DNA of 64,000 bases from Gammaproteobacteria bacterium (GTDB taxonomy: Bacteria > Pseudomonadota > Gammaproteobacteria > Pseudomonadales > Pseudohongiellaceae): positions 25,705-89,704 of the forward strand of contig JAURWS010000029.1 of NCBI GenBank assembly GCA_030654835.1, in the 5' to 3' direction. A program made the position numbers and the translations under genes. Shown here piece by piece: positions 55,447 through 63,948 of this stretch; the stretch's first letter is position 1; each line of letters opens with the position of its first letter. The notes under the pieces are model-generated. The model searched no databases. It was not told the origin of the DNA and saw only the letters and a program-made list of their open reading frames with translations.

Positions 55447-55518
55447 GAGCAACGGAGTCGTGTGGTGACCAACACTGAAAAACTTGTGATGTTGTATCGC
55501 TCCGTTGCTCCGATATAA
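55447..55518 (+). promoter_or_regulatory. Inverted repeat and promoter candidate upstream of cysE
   Basis: A perfect 11-bp inverted repeat, GAGCAACGGAG (55447-55457) and CTCCGTTGCTC (55500-55510), has a 42-nt gap. The right arm ends 2 nt before a consensus -10 TATAAT (55513-55518); a -35-like TTGTAT is only 15 nt away. The spacing would suit two operators or a large RNA hairpin. Confidence 0.45.
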
Positions 55519-55590
55519 TCAGGCCCCGACCACGGTGTCGAAGCCGGGCAAAAGCGCCGGTGTCACCAGCAAATACCAAGGACAAACCAC

Positions 55591-56388
55591 ATGCCGGACG
55601 ATATCTGGGTCAAACTCAACGAAGAAGCCAGAACACTTGTACAGCGCGAACCGCTGCTTGCCAGCTACGTTTATGCGTGCATTCTGAATCACAATAGTCT
55701 GGGTTCGGCGTTGAGCTTTCTGCTGGCCAACAAACTGTCTGATGACGTCATGCCGGCCATTGCAGTGCGGGAACTCTTTGATGCTGCTTACAGGGAGTCA
55801 CCGGAAATCATCGTCAATGCAATTTATGACATTCAGGCAGTCTATGATAGAGACGCTGCCACCAACTCATTCCTGCCGATCATTCTGTTCCTGAAAGGCT
55901 ACCAGTCGATCCAGGTGCATCGCCTTGCGCATTTCCTCTGGAAGCGGGATCGCAAAGATCTCGCCCTGTTCATGCAAAGTCGCAACTCTGAAGTGTTTGG
56001 CGTGGACATACATCCGGCGTGTGTCATGGGCAAAGGTATTATGTTCGACCATGCTACCGGCATTGTCATCGGCGAGACCACTGTCATAGAGGATGATGTC
56101 TCCATCATGCAGTCTGTCACATTGGGGGGCACCGGGAACGAACAAGGTGACAGACACCCCAAAATTCGTTCAGGGGTACTCATTTCCTCTGGGGCGAAAG
56201 TGTTGGGCAACATCGAAATTGGAGCTGGCGCGAAGGTTGGAGCGGGCAGCGTTGTACTCAATGACGTTCCCCCGTGCACAACCGTTGTCGGAGTGCCAGC
56301 CCGCAAAGTGGGGAAACCCTGCTCCGATCCCGCACGCACAATGGATCAGAACGTCTTCAACGACCAGTCGGCGAACGGTCACGACTAG
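55591..56388 (+). CDS. cysE: Serine O-acetyltransferase
   Basis: The product has 265 residues. It converts serine and acetyl-CoA to O-acetylserine, the first step of cysteine synthesis. The N-terminal helical domain (IWVKLNEEARTLVQREPLLA) precedes a left-handed beta-helix of hexapeptide repeats. The catalytic His residues are in IMFDHATGIVIGETTVIEDD and in EQGDRHPKIRSGV. The C-terminal tail (GVPARKVGKPCSDPARTMDQ) includes the stretch that mediates feedback by cysteine and cysteine-synthase contact, ending NGHD rather than the classical Ile, so the cysteine synthase complex may be weak. AAGGA lies 8 nt before the ATG. Confidence 0.96.
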   Translation: MPDDIWVKLNEEARTLVQREPLLASYVYACILNHNSLGSALSFLLANKLSDDVMPAIAVRELFDAAYRESPEIIVNAIYDIQAVYDRDAATNSFLPIILFLKGYQSIQVHRLAHFLWKRDRKDLALFMQSRNSEVFGVDIHPACVMGKGIMFDHATGIVIGETTVIEDDVSIMQSVTLGGTGNEQGDRHPKIRSGVLISSGAKVLGNIEIGAGAKVGAGSVVLNDVPPCTTVVGVPARKVGKPCSDPARTMDQNVFNDQSANGHD

Positions 56389-56457
56389 CCAGAGTTGTCA
56401 TAGATTCGTCATACTCGACAGCGATACTGTGCACGGATCAACCACCGGACACAGATC

Positions 56458-58263
56458 ATGGGCGACAATTTAATTAGACTCCGGAACTTGCTACCCGACG
56501 ACAATATCTTGCCATCCGCAGAGCTGACGCCCCTTTTTCTGAACATTCTTCACAACAATTCGGTGACCGCGCTGTTCCAACCCATAGTCGACTTCAACAA
56601 GCAGTCGATCTTAGGCTATGAGTCGCTCATTCGCGGACCTTCCGACAGCCCCTTGCATAATCCAATGATGCTCTTCGACGTTGCCAGGCGCGAAGGTCGG
56701 CTTACCGACCTCGACCTGCTCTGCCGCCGAACCGGCATCAAAGGATTCAAGGAAAAGCGTCTTTCTGGAAAGCTTTTCTTGAATACCACACCACAGGGTC
56801 TGTTCGAACCCGGCTACAAAACCGGACTTACGCTGGAATTCCTGCAGGAAATTGGTCTACGCCCTGAACACGTTGTAATAGAACTCACCGAACAATATCC
56901 GATGAACGATCTGAGGATCATGGGAAAAGCGCTGAGTCACTATCGCGAGATGGGATTCGAGATTGCCATAGATGACCTCGGGGCGGGCTACTCGGGGCTG
57001 CGTCGCTGGTCGGAGCTACGCCCGGAGTACGTCAAGATAGACAGACACTTTATTCAGAACATTCACAGCGATTCTGTAAAGCAATCATTTGTTCGCTCCA
57101 TCGTCGATATCGCCAAAGAACTGAACTGCAAGGTTATCGCCGAAGGTATAGAAGGCAGAGAGGAATGTCAGATACTCATGGAAATGGGTATTATTTACGG
57201 TCAAGGCTATTTCTTCGCGAGACCTGAGGCATCTCCTCCCTATACATTACCAGAAGCCCTCTTTCGACACTCCGACAGAAAAATAATTAGGCATCAATTT
57301 CAACAAAATCGCGAAGGAATAGCAGACCTTCTCGTTACCGCTCCCTATCTCAACCCTTATCATGCACTTGAGGACGCCTACCAACTGTTTGTCAAAGATG
57401 AAACCATCACAGCCATTGCTATCGTAGACAGCCAGTTAAGCCCCGTCGGACTTATTCGAAGGAGTAAACTCTTCTCCACATTCTCGACACAATTTGGTAG
57501 ATCCTTGCACGGTACAAAATCCGTACAAACTTTCATGGATAGCAGCATTGTTGTGGTCGAAAAAGACTGGAATATTGAGCAAGTCAGCAACTTGGTCACT
57601 GACAATATGAAGTTTCAGATCGAAGCTGACTTCATCATTGTCGAACGAGGAAAGTACACCGGTGTCGGCAAAGTACTCGGACTGTTGAAGAAAATTACCG
57701 AATTGCAGATTCGCAATGCCCGCTATGCAAATCCTCTGACATTGCTTCCAGGCAACGTTCCGATCTATGAGTGTCTTGACCAACTCATCAGTGAGCAGAA
57801 GAATTTTTCGGTCGCCTATTGTGACATCGACAATTTCAAACCCTACAACGACGTATATGGTTATGGGGAGGGAGACAAGGTCATCAAATTAATTGCTGAC
57901 ATATTGCGTAACGAAGCAGATGCCGGAGAGGATTTTGTCGGACACGTTGGCGGTGACGATTTCATCATCATATTCTCCAGCGCGGACTGGACTGAGCGCT
58001 GCAACAGAATTCTCAACTCCTTCAGCGCACAGATGCACGACGTTTACACGGATGAAGACCAAAGTCGCGGTGGGATATTCTCGATCTCACGTGACGGTGA
58101 TGAGCGCTTCTTTCCAATCATGACTCTCTCTATCGGAGTGGTAACACCCAACACCAGCCAATTCATTTCGCACCGTGACATCGCCACCATGGCCAGTCAG
58201 GCGAAACACAACGCAAAAAATATTTTAGGTAACAGCCTCTTCATTGAGCGTCGGCAATCCTGA
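56458..58263 (+). CDS. EAL-CBS-GGDEF cyclic-di-GMP protein
   Basis: The product has 601 residues. The EAL domain (about 1-255) has YESLIRGPSDSP in place of EALLR, VIELTEQYPMND, IDDLGAGYSGLRRWSELRPE and KVIAEGIEGREECQILMEMG, so the metal ligands are kept. Two CBS motifs follow (about 290-420; LVTAPYLNPYHALEDAYQLF, TFMDSSIVVVEKDWNIEQVS). GGDEF domain (about 430-600): YCDIDNFKPYNDVYGYGEGD, and the active site reads HVGGDDFIIIFSS, a GGDDF variant. The inhibitory RxxD site is absent at its usual place. This EAL-first order with CBS between is one known branch, probably a hydrolase regulated by nucleotides on the CBS pair. Net activity is uncertain. It starts 69 nt after cysE. Confidence 0.9.
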   Translation: MGDNLIRLRNLLPDDNILPSAELTPLFLNILHNNSVTALFQPIVDFNKQSILGYESLIRGPSDSPLHNPMMLFDVARREGRLTDLDLLCRRTGIKGFKEKRLSGKLFLNTTPQGLFEPGYKTGLTLEFLQEIGLRPEHVVIELTEQYPMNDLRIMGKALSHYREMGFEIAIDDLGAGYSGLRRWSELRPEYVKIDRHFIQNIHSDSVKQSFVRSIVDIAKELNCKVIAEGIEGREECQILMEMGIIYGQGYFFARPEASPPYTLPEALFRHSDRKIIRHQFQQNREGIADLLVTAPYLNPYHALEDAYQLFVKDETITAIAIVDSQLSPVGLIRRSKLFSTFSTQFGRSLHGTKSVQTFMDSSIVVVEKDWNIEQVSNLVTDNMKFQIEADFIIVERGKYTGVGKVLGLLKKITELQIRNARYANPLTLLPGNVPIYECLDQLISEQKNFSVAYCDIDNFKPYNDVYGYGEGDKVIKLIADILRNEADAGEDFVGHVGGDDFIIIFSSADWTERCNRILNSFSAQMHDVYTDEDQSRGGIFSISRDGDERFFPIMTLSIGVVTPNTSQFISHRDIATMASQAKHNAKNILGNSLFIERRQS

Positions 58264-58298
58264 ATTTCAATGTCAAAGTTTGAAAATCCCTGGACAAT

Positions 58299-59246
58299 TC
58301 ATTGCCGAGAGATTACCAGACGAAAACCAATGAATGGCCTGCGTGCACCGGGGTCAGCCGCCCCACGTACTGCTGATCGCGCATTGTTTTCTGCATCACT
58401 GAAAGCGCCACCACGCATCACCCAGAGAGCTTCTTCGGATAAGCTTTCGCGATCATCGTTGGGATCAAACGGCAATGATTGATATGGGCTGCGAGTCCAC
58501 TCCCAGACATTCCCGCTCATATCACTAAGTCCATAGACACACTCCGGGCAGTTGAAGCTTCCAACCGCCGTCGTCGTTGCCCCAGAATAATTTGCCCGAT
58601 CCTTACGAGGCTGATTGCCCCATGGATAGATGCGACCGTCTGTTCCTCTCGCCGCTTTTTCCCACTGAGCTTCGTCGGGCAATGTGAGCCTCCATCCACC
58701 CTGCAATAATTCCCTCATGACAGTCGGCGCTTGCACGGACTCCTTGAGCTGTAACTCCAGCCAGCGAGCATAAGCCAAGGCGTCAGTCCATGAAACATAG
58801 CTTACCGGGTGATCCGGGGCCCCCTGTATCGACATAGGGTCAGCTCTATAACCTGTGGCTTCTACAAATGCACTGAATTGAGCAACAGTCACTTCATAAC
58901 GAGATATATAGAAAGGCGGCAGATCTACAGCTCCCTGTCGACGTGCCTCTGACCAGCGTTCATTCTCAAATGCCATTGGATCGATCAGAGGATTGCTGCC
59001 CATTTGAAAGGTTCCAGCTGGCACCTCAACGAATCCAAGCATACTGTCATTGGGTAGATAGAAGTTGTCCGCGAGAAAACCGACTGATTTTCCTGATGAA
59101 ATGCTAGCTGTTGAATCAGGTTGCTGCGCCAGCGCTGAGGTAATCAGCACTTCCAACGCGACTACACACGCTATGCCAACAGATGCAAAGACTGATGCAG
59201 CTCGCAGTGCTGTAAGGCCGACTTTTATTACTGAAAAATAACCCAT
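58299..59246 (-). CDS. Formylglycine-generating-enzyme-fold protein without the cysteine pair
   Basis: The product has 315 residues. An N-terminal hydrophobic segment (AASVFASVGIACVVALEVLI) suggests export or an anchor. The SUMF1 fold follows: VEVPAGTFQMGSNPLIDPMA, FYISRYEVTVAQFSAFVEAT, HPVSYVSWTDALAYARWLEL, WRLTLPDEAQWEKAARGTDG and VYGLSDMSGNVWEWTRSPYQ. The C-terminal motif is RGGAFSDAENNARSAVRGAA. The active-site cysteine pair of true formylglycine-generating enzymes lies in that last motif (GGSF..C....C in them), and it is absent here. So this is probably a non-oxidase member of the fold. It is 69 nt from the fused RnfD-like gene on the same strand; a functional link is possible. Confidence 0.87.
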   Translation of the reverse strand: MGYFSVIKVGLTALRAASVFASVGIACVVALEVLITSALAQQPDSTASISSGKSVGFLADNFYLPNDSMLGFVEVPAGTFQMGSNPLIDPMAFENERWSEARRQGAVDLPPFYISRYEVTVAQFSAFVEATGYRADPMSIQGAPDHPVSYVSWTDALAYARWLELQLKESVQAPTVMRELLQGGWRLTLPDEAQWEKAARGTDGRIYPWGNQPRKDRANYSGATTTAVGSFNCPECVYGLSDMSGNVWEWTRSPYQSLPFDPNDDRESLSEEALWVMRGGAFSDAENNARSAVRGAADPGARRPFIGFRLVISRQ

Positions 59247-59315
59247 CGAAATGTCAGACCTCTGTTGCCAACTGTTTTGGACTGATACCCACCAACCTCA
59301 CTCGTCAGTACTCTG

Positions 59316-60953
59316 TTACAGCGCACTGACTGTATTGTGGCAGGCAAATTGCCAACCATGCTCGCAAGCTCGTTGATACAATTCATCCTCAGGCAGGTCC
59401 ATTAGGTTTTGCCCGCCTTGCCTTAATAACAAGCGCAAATCGAAAGACCTGGGGTCAGTATGGCTCACTGTAGAGGGGTCCAGAAGATTCAAACAACCTG
59501 CTTGAATTCGAAGTTCACAGGCACGTGCGAAGTAAGTCGATGCACGATCAGGATCGGCTGAAATAATTCTGCCTTCAGCATAGTGAGCCCCCAACTCGTT
59601 GCAGGCCCATCCAGAGTTATCGCTACAATAGGTTGACTCCAGCAGGAGCAATCGATCACAGCCGTGAATGCGATCTTCTGCGCACGCATTTTCCCAGAAT
59701 GGCAGACTGTCTCCAACATGACGGCCATCCGTCTTGCCGATCAACGTCATCGTAGCGAAGAACACGATCCACACAGCCATGTGACCAAGGTTGGCCCTTC
59801 TACTTGGAACAACTCCAAGACCAATTCGCTCCAAGGCTGGCTTGTCGCGCAGTGACTGCACTGCACGATCGATCCATTGCACACTCAGATTCAGCAACGG
59901 AACGCACAGCAATTTGTCATAAAACGTAGGAGCGCCAAATGAACTAAGAATAGTGTAGAGGGCAAACACGCCGAGGCCATACAGTATTCCGAATATCAAT
60001 TTTCCGGGCGGCGTTCGGGGTGAAGTAGAAGGATCCGTCACCAATAGATGCAAGCCTAGAAATACCGCTGTAGGAATTTCAGAATCAAGAAAATAGGGCA
60101 CTCCTGTCAGTGAATAATAGAGCGCGCTTAAGCCAAATAGCACTGCCGCCGCAGACGCCGAAACTAGAGTGATAGAAAAAAAATACATCACCACCAGCCC
60201 AGCCAGAAACAGGTAGGTATAGATACCTGGCGCCAAACTCAGTGTAGAAGCGATTTGAGGGCCCCATGTAATATCCGTGCTATTGGTCAGGATCAGAAGG
60301 AGTGAGAAAAGCCCCAAGGTGAATGCAGACGGATTAAAGATGTGAGTGCTTTTCCCATCACGATTCCAGCGAACGAATTCCTTTCCCATGAATCCTACTG
60401 CAATCATTAGAAACTGCAGATAGAACCAGTCGTCACGGAACCACATGAACAAATTGGTGCTGAAAATAATTGGGAACGGGCCAAATCCGAGCAGATAGTT
60501 CTCACGCCTAGTCCAAGCCAATAGAATATCGAACGCGTAGGCAAAGAATATCTGTGCAATCAGCAACAATGCATGTTCCTGCACTGGGGGCCAGTACCAC
60601 CCCCAATAGGTATATACAGAGAGATGCACCATTGCCTGGAGATAATGTTGTGGCCGGGGCTTGGCCAGAATAAATATCTTTGCTGCACCCGTCCGTTTTG
60701 ACCGCATGAACAACACAACCAACCACAACGCCAACACAGATGTTGCCAGCCAGAAAGACAGAACAATTACGTCGTTGCTCTGCACACGTGGCAGAAAAGA
60801 AATTAGAAAGAAAACAAACGTAAATGCTGCGGGAACAAGAAACAAACTTTGGCCGGTGAGTGTACGAACCTCCTCCTGAGGAGACAGCTTGTCGGCGGCA
60901 CCTTTCTTTCTAGATTGTTCTTTTGAGCGTATTTTAGCCGGTAGCGATAGCAT
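59316..60953 (-). CDS. RnfD/NqrB-like membrane protein fused to a Sel1-like tail
   Basis: The product has 545 residues. About 10 membrane helices at residues 40-410 resemble the NqrB/RnfD/RnfE superfamily. IFNPSAFTLGLFSLLLILTN matches its conserved NPS-type helix, and HLLVTDPSTSPRTPPGKLIF lies where RnfD/NqrB carry the flavin loop, with a different sequence. The C-terminal 130 residues are soluble and Cys-rich with Sel1-like features (CDRLLLLESTYCSDNSGWAC, NELGAHYAEGRIISADPDRA, YFARACELRIQAGCLNLLD). I chose ATG 60953 over a TTG 60 nt upstream. No other Rnf or Nqr subunit is here. Upstream of the SUMF1-fold gene on the same strand. It may be a stand-alone electron carrier or only share the fold. 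Confidence 0.75.
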   Translation of the reverse strand: MLSLPAKIRSKEQSRKKGAADKLSPQEEVRTLTGQSLFLVPAAFTFVFFLISFLPRVQSNDVIVLSFWLATSVLALWLVVLFMRSKRTGAAKIFILAKPRPQHYLQAMVHLSVYTYWGWYWPPVQEHALLLIAQIFFAYAFDILLAWTRRENYLLGFGPFPIIFSTNLFMWFRDDWFYLQFLMIAVGFMGKEFVRWNRDGKSTHIFNPSAFTLGLFSLLLILTNSTDITWGPQIASTLSLAPGIYTYLFLAGLVVMYFFSITLVSASAAAVLFGLSALYYSLTGVPYFLDSEIPTAVFLGLHLLVTDPSTSPRTPPGKLIFGILYGLGVFALYTILSSFGAPTFYDKLLCVPLLNLSVQWIDRAVQSLRDKPALERIGLGVVPSRRANLGHMAVWIVFFATMTLIGKTDGRHVGDSLPFWENACAEDRIHGCDRLLLLESTYCSDNSGWACNELGAHYAEGRIISADPDRASTYFARACELRIQAGCLNLLDPSTVSHTDPRSFDLRLLLRQGGQNLMDLPEDELYQRACEHGWQFACHNTVSAL

Positions 60954-61067
60954 TGAATTTGCTCTTCTTAGACTGCGGTGAGAGGCTGGATAATAAACCA
61001 GCCTCTTTTCCAATTCAATTTGATTAATTTTTCGAGTACAACTCGCAATTCATGTAAATACCAGCGG

Positions 61068-62284
61068 TGCTGTCCGGCAATTTCACCAAGGCAGCGTAAT
61101 AACACCATGATATTTAATAGGAAATCATGTATTTAGGGGTGTCACCGATTTGAACGTGAATTTCTGAGAAACCGCGGGTTTTTCCCAGAGCAGTTTCATC
61201 ATGCATTCAGGCAAATTGGTGTTCGCACAACTCATGGAATATTTACCCCTCCACACATTCCGCCATTGCGTACAGCGTTACCCATCCAAATATCCCACCA
61301 AAACTTTCTCACATCTGGATCAATTTCTCTGCATGGCCTTTGCTCAATTGACCTACCGAGAAAGTCTACGTGACATCGAGACCTGCCTGCGCGCCTACCA
61401 AACCAAGCTTTACCACCTGGGCATCCGTGTCAACGTTGCCAAGAGCACATTGGCCGATGCTAACGAGCAGCGCGACTGCTGCATTTACGCGAACTTCGCG
61501 ATGAGCTTGATTCGGATCGCCAGAAAGCTATACGCCAGCGACAGCTTTGCGGTGGAGCTGGAACAGACGGTTTATGCACCGCACTCGACACAACCACGAT
61601 TGATCTGCGCTTAAGCGTCTTCCCGTGGGCGCAATTTCGTCAAACCAAAGCGGGGGTGAAGATGCATACGCTGCTCGATCTGCGCGGCAATATCCCGACT
61701 TTTATCCACATCAGCGGCGGCAAGATGCACGAGGTCAATGTATTCGACATCCTGATCCCTGAAGCAGGAAGCTTTTACATCATGGACCGTGGCTTCACTG
61801 ACTTCGCTCGCTGGTTTACGCTGCACCAAGCGCAAGCGTTCTTCGTCATCCATGGAAAATCCAATCTGCAGTTCCGTCGCATTTACTCTCGCGAGGTGGA
61901 CAAATCCACAGGACTACGGTGCGATCAGACCATTGAGTTAATCGTTGCCAAGGCGCGCAACGACTATCCACAGCATTTGCGACGCATCAAGTTCTACGAT
62001 GCCGAACACAGCAAGTATCTGGTATTTTTAACCAACAACTTCGAGCTACCCGCAGTGACCATCGCAACGCTTTATCGTTGCCGCTCGCAGGTCGAATTAT
62101 TCTTCAAATGGATCAAAGAGCATCTTCGGATCAAGAGGTTTTACGGCACCACTGAGAATGCGGTTAAGACACAAATCTGGCTATCAGCGTTTATGTGCTG
62201 GTCGAGATCAAGAAAAAGCAGCTTCAGTCCGAGGCGTCACTCTACACAATTTTACAAATTTTAAGCCTGACAGCATTAAACTGA
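61068..62284 (+). mobile_element. Decayed IS4-family insertion sequence
   Basis: A transposase pseudogene (61201-62284) of the DUF4372/IS4 type fills the element. Candidate terminal inverted repeats are TGCTGTCCGGC (61068-61078) and GCCTGACAGCA (62265-62275), which match at 10 of 11 positions as inverted repeats. The right one lies inside the last codons, as in some IS4 members, so the true boundary is unsure. I could not identify target-site duplications. Upstream sequence (61014-61067) is AT-rich with no gene. Confidence 0.7.
61201..62284 (+). pseudogene. IS4-family transposase with two frameshifts and a lost catalytic Asp
   Basis: Three frames must be joined. Frame 1 (61201-about 61580): MHSGKLVFAQLMEYLPLHTF and FLCMAFAQLTYRESLRDIET, the N-terminal DUF4372 domain. 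Near 61590 a 2-nt gain (or 1-nt loss) shifts to frame 2, with FPWAQFRQTKAGVKMHTLLD, SFYIMDRGFTDFARWFTLHQ (second Asp), and CRSQVELFFKWIKEHLRIKR (YREEW-like Glu region). Near 62182 one nucleotide is lost, and frame 3 continues ISVYVLVEIKKKQLQSEASL to a stop at 62284. The first catalytic Asp, expected in ALDSTTID, reads APHST (Asp to His). The transposase is not functional, so the copy is dead. Confidence 0.88.
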
Positions 62285-62393
62285 AACTAAATCGGGCTTT
62301 CTTGGTTCTTGTGTACATGTCATGCTTACTCGTCTGACAACTCTGTTAAACCGCTCACAATAATATTCACAACAATTGAAGGAGTATAACTAG

Positions 62394-62879
62394 ATGATCA
62401 AACGCATTCTCGGGTCAGCATGTCTGCTGGCAGCCACTATCTTTGTATTTACAGCGACCGCACAACAAGAAACCCCAACACCGGAACAGCTCGCAACCAG
62501 TGCAACAGAGACCAGACAAGCGGTGTTTAAATTACTCTCCTTCAACATGGGCACGATCAGCGCAATGGCTAGAGGCACCGTGGAATTCGATGCCACCATA
62601 GCGGAACGCAACGCGAATCGAATAGCTGAATTGGCACCTATGATCCCTGAGCTTTTTGCTGCCAGAGACACTCGAGAGTTTACTGTTGAAACAGAAGCCC
62701 TCCCAATAATCTGGGACCGTATAGATGAATTCAAGGAGAAAGCGACCAATCTAGTTGCAGCAGCCAATACCTTTGCAGAAATTGCACGTTCAGGGGATAA
62801 AAATGCGACTGTCGCGGCGGTGCGCGCATTTGGCGGCGCTTGCGGTAATTGCCACGAAACTTTCAGGGAAGACCACTGA
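62394..62879 (+). CDS. Cytochrome c' (class II c-type cytochrome)
   Basis: The product has 161 residues. A signal peptide (MIKRILGSACLLAATIFVFT) is followed by a four-helix bundle with the haem motif CGNCH near the C-terminus (RAFGGACGNCHETFRED), the position typical of cytochromes c' and c556. Helix signatures are RQAVFKLLSFNMGTISAMAR and ERNANRIAELAPMIPELFAA. These periplasmic proteins bind NO or move electrons; the c556 branch uses a Met sixth ligand (LSFNMG might supply one). The ribosome site is GAAGGAG about 8 nt before the ATG. It lies just past the dead IS and is convergent with the dihaem cytochrome. Confidence 0.92.
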   Translation: MIKRILGSACLLAATIFVFTATAQQETPTPEQLATSATETRQAVFKLLSFNMGTISAMARGTVEFDATIAERNANRIAELAPMIPELFAARDTREFTVETEALPIIWDRIDEFKEKATNLVAAANTFAEIARSGDKNATVAAVRAFGGACGNCHETFREDH

Positions 62880-62952
62880 TCTCTGAATGAGACTTATTGT
62901 GTATTGTCAGTGCGTAGCGAAAGTATGAAACGTTGCGCACTGATGAGCAATT

Positions 62953-63897
62953 TCAGTTATTCGAGTTGGGATCGCGTTTGAAAAACGCAGCTAGCGCTTG
63001 GCGATCTTCTTCTGTCAACCTGCTTGTATTATGCTCAATTACTGGCTCCATCTCACCGCCAACGTACTCGCCATCCGGTTTCATTCCTAGAAACAGGAAA
63101 AACGCAAAATCCTCTTCTGACCAATCTACAAGCGCAATAGTATCAATTGCCTCTACATGGCCATCCCCTAGCTCTGCGCCGACAAACTCCCTACTCCAAT
63201 CCGGAATTCCCAGCACATTTCGCGGGGTATGGCACTCACCACAATGGCCCAGGTTGCGAGCGAGATACGCTCCACGCTGCAGCTGTGGTTCTTCGAAAGT
63301 TTCCGAAGATGGCTCTCGCAAATCAGCCAGAATATTCCACCCCGTCATCATCCAGCCAAACAACCAAGATGGTTTCTCATGAGCAGGAACAACAGAATCC
63401 ACCGCAGGCATGCTTAGCAAATATGCCGCGATATCAAGAACATCCGAATCCGCCATCCCCGCATAGGAACGATATGGAAACACGGGAAAGTAAAATCCCC
63501 CTTCAGGCGATCTTCCGTGCTTCATTGCCAGCAGAAAATCTCTGCCTGACCAGCCTCCAATTCCAGTGTCGACGTCAGGGGTTATATTGGGGACGTAAAA
63601 AACACCAAATTCTGATTCAAGCTCCATACCGCCTGAGAGCTGCAAAGTGTCAGCAGTAGTATTTTGATGACAACTAATGCAACCGCCGGCATTAACTAGA
63701 TATTCACCACGCTGAACTGCCTCACTTCCCTCCGGGATCGTGAGGTCAGCAACCTCTGGCAACCGTAGCAAGCCATACAGTGAGATCAGCAAAAGAAACG
63801 TGATGGAAATCGGCACTAAGGGATTACGTAACCACATGTACCTTTTGTATGCTCCCATGTCGGAAATGCTTTTTGATTCAACAGCTGAATATTGCAT
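62953..63897 (-). CDS. Membrane-anchored dihaem cytochrome c
   Basis: The product has up to 314 residues. An N-terminal anchor (LVPISITFLLLISLYGLLRL) is followed by two cytochrome c domains. Haem motifs are CISCH in LVNAGGCISCHQNTT and CGECH in ARNLGHCGECHTPRNVLG, and likely Met ligands lie in SFAGMADSDVLDIAAYL-type and LFLGMKPDGEYVGGEMEPV segments. It resembles the cytochrome subunits of PQQ or gluconate dehydrogenases (AdhB-like), which accept electrons from periplasmic dehydrogenases. None is in the window, but a partner may lie beyond 64,000. Start is uncertain: 63897, 63858 and 63837 are all possible, none with a strong ribosome site. Convergent with the cytochrome c' gene. Confidence 0.88.
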   Translation of the reverse strand: MQYSAVESKSISDMGAYKRYMWLRNPLVPISITFLLLISLYGLLRLPEVADLTIPEGSEAVQRGEYLVNAGGCISCHQNTTADTLQLSGGMELESEFGVFYVPNITPDVDTGIGGWSGRDFLLAMKHGRSPEGGFYFPVFPYRSYAGMADSDVLDIAAYLLSMPAVDSVVPAHEKPSWLFGWMMTGWNILADLREPSSETFEEPQLQRGAYLARNLGHCGECHTPRNVLGIPDWSREFVGAELGDGHVEAIDTIALVDWSEEDFAFFLFLGMKPDGEYVGGEMEPVIEHNTSRLTEEDRQALAAFFKRDPNSNN

Positions 63898-63934
63898 TGA
63901 GATAAATTTTGGCTAATTCATTATGACGCAGCGT

Positions 63935-63948
63935 CTCAATTAATTGAG
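63935..63948. promoter_or_regulatory. 14-nt perfect palindrome upstream of the dihaem cytochrome
   Basis: CTCAATTAATTGAG reads the same on both strands and lies about 38 nt before the longest possible start. It fits a dimeric regulator's operator. The rest of 63949-64000 shows nothing I recognise. Confidence 0.4.
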
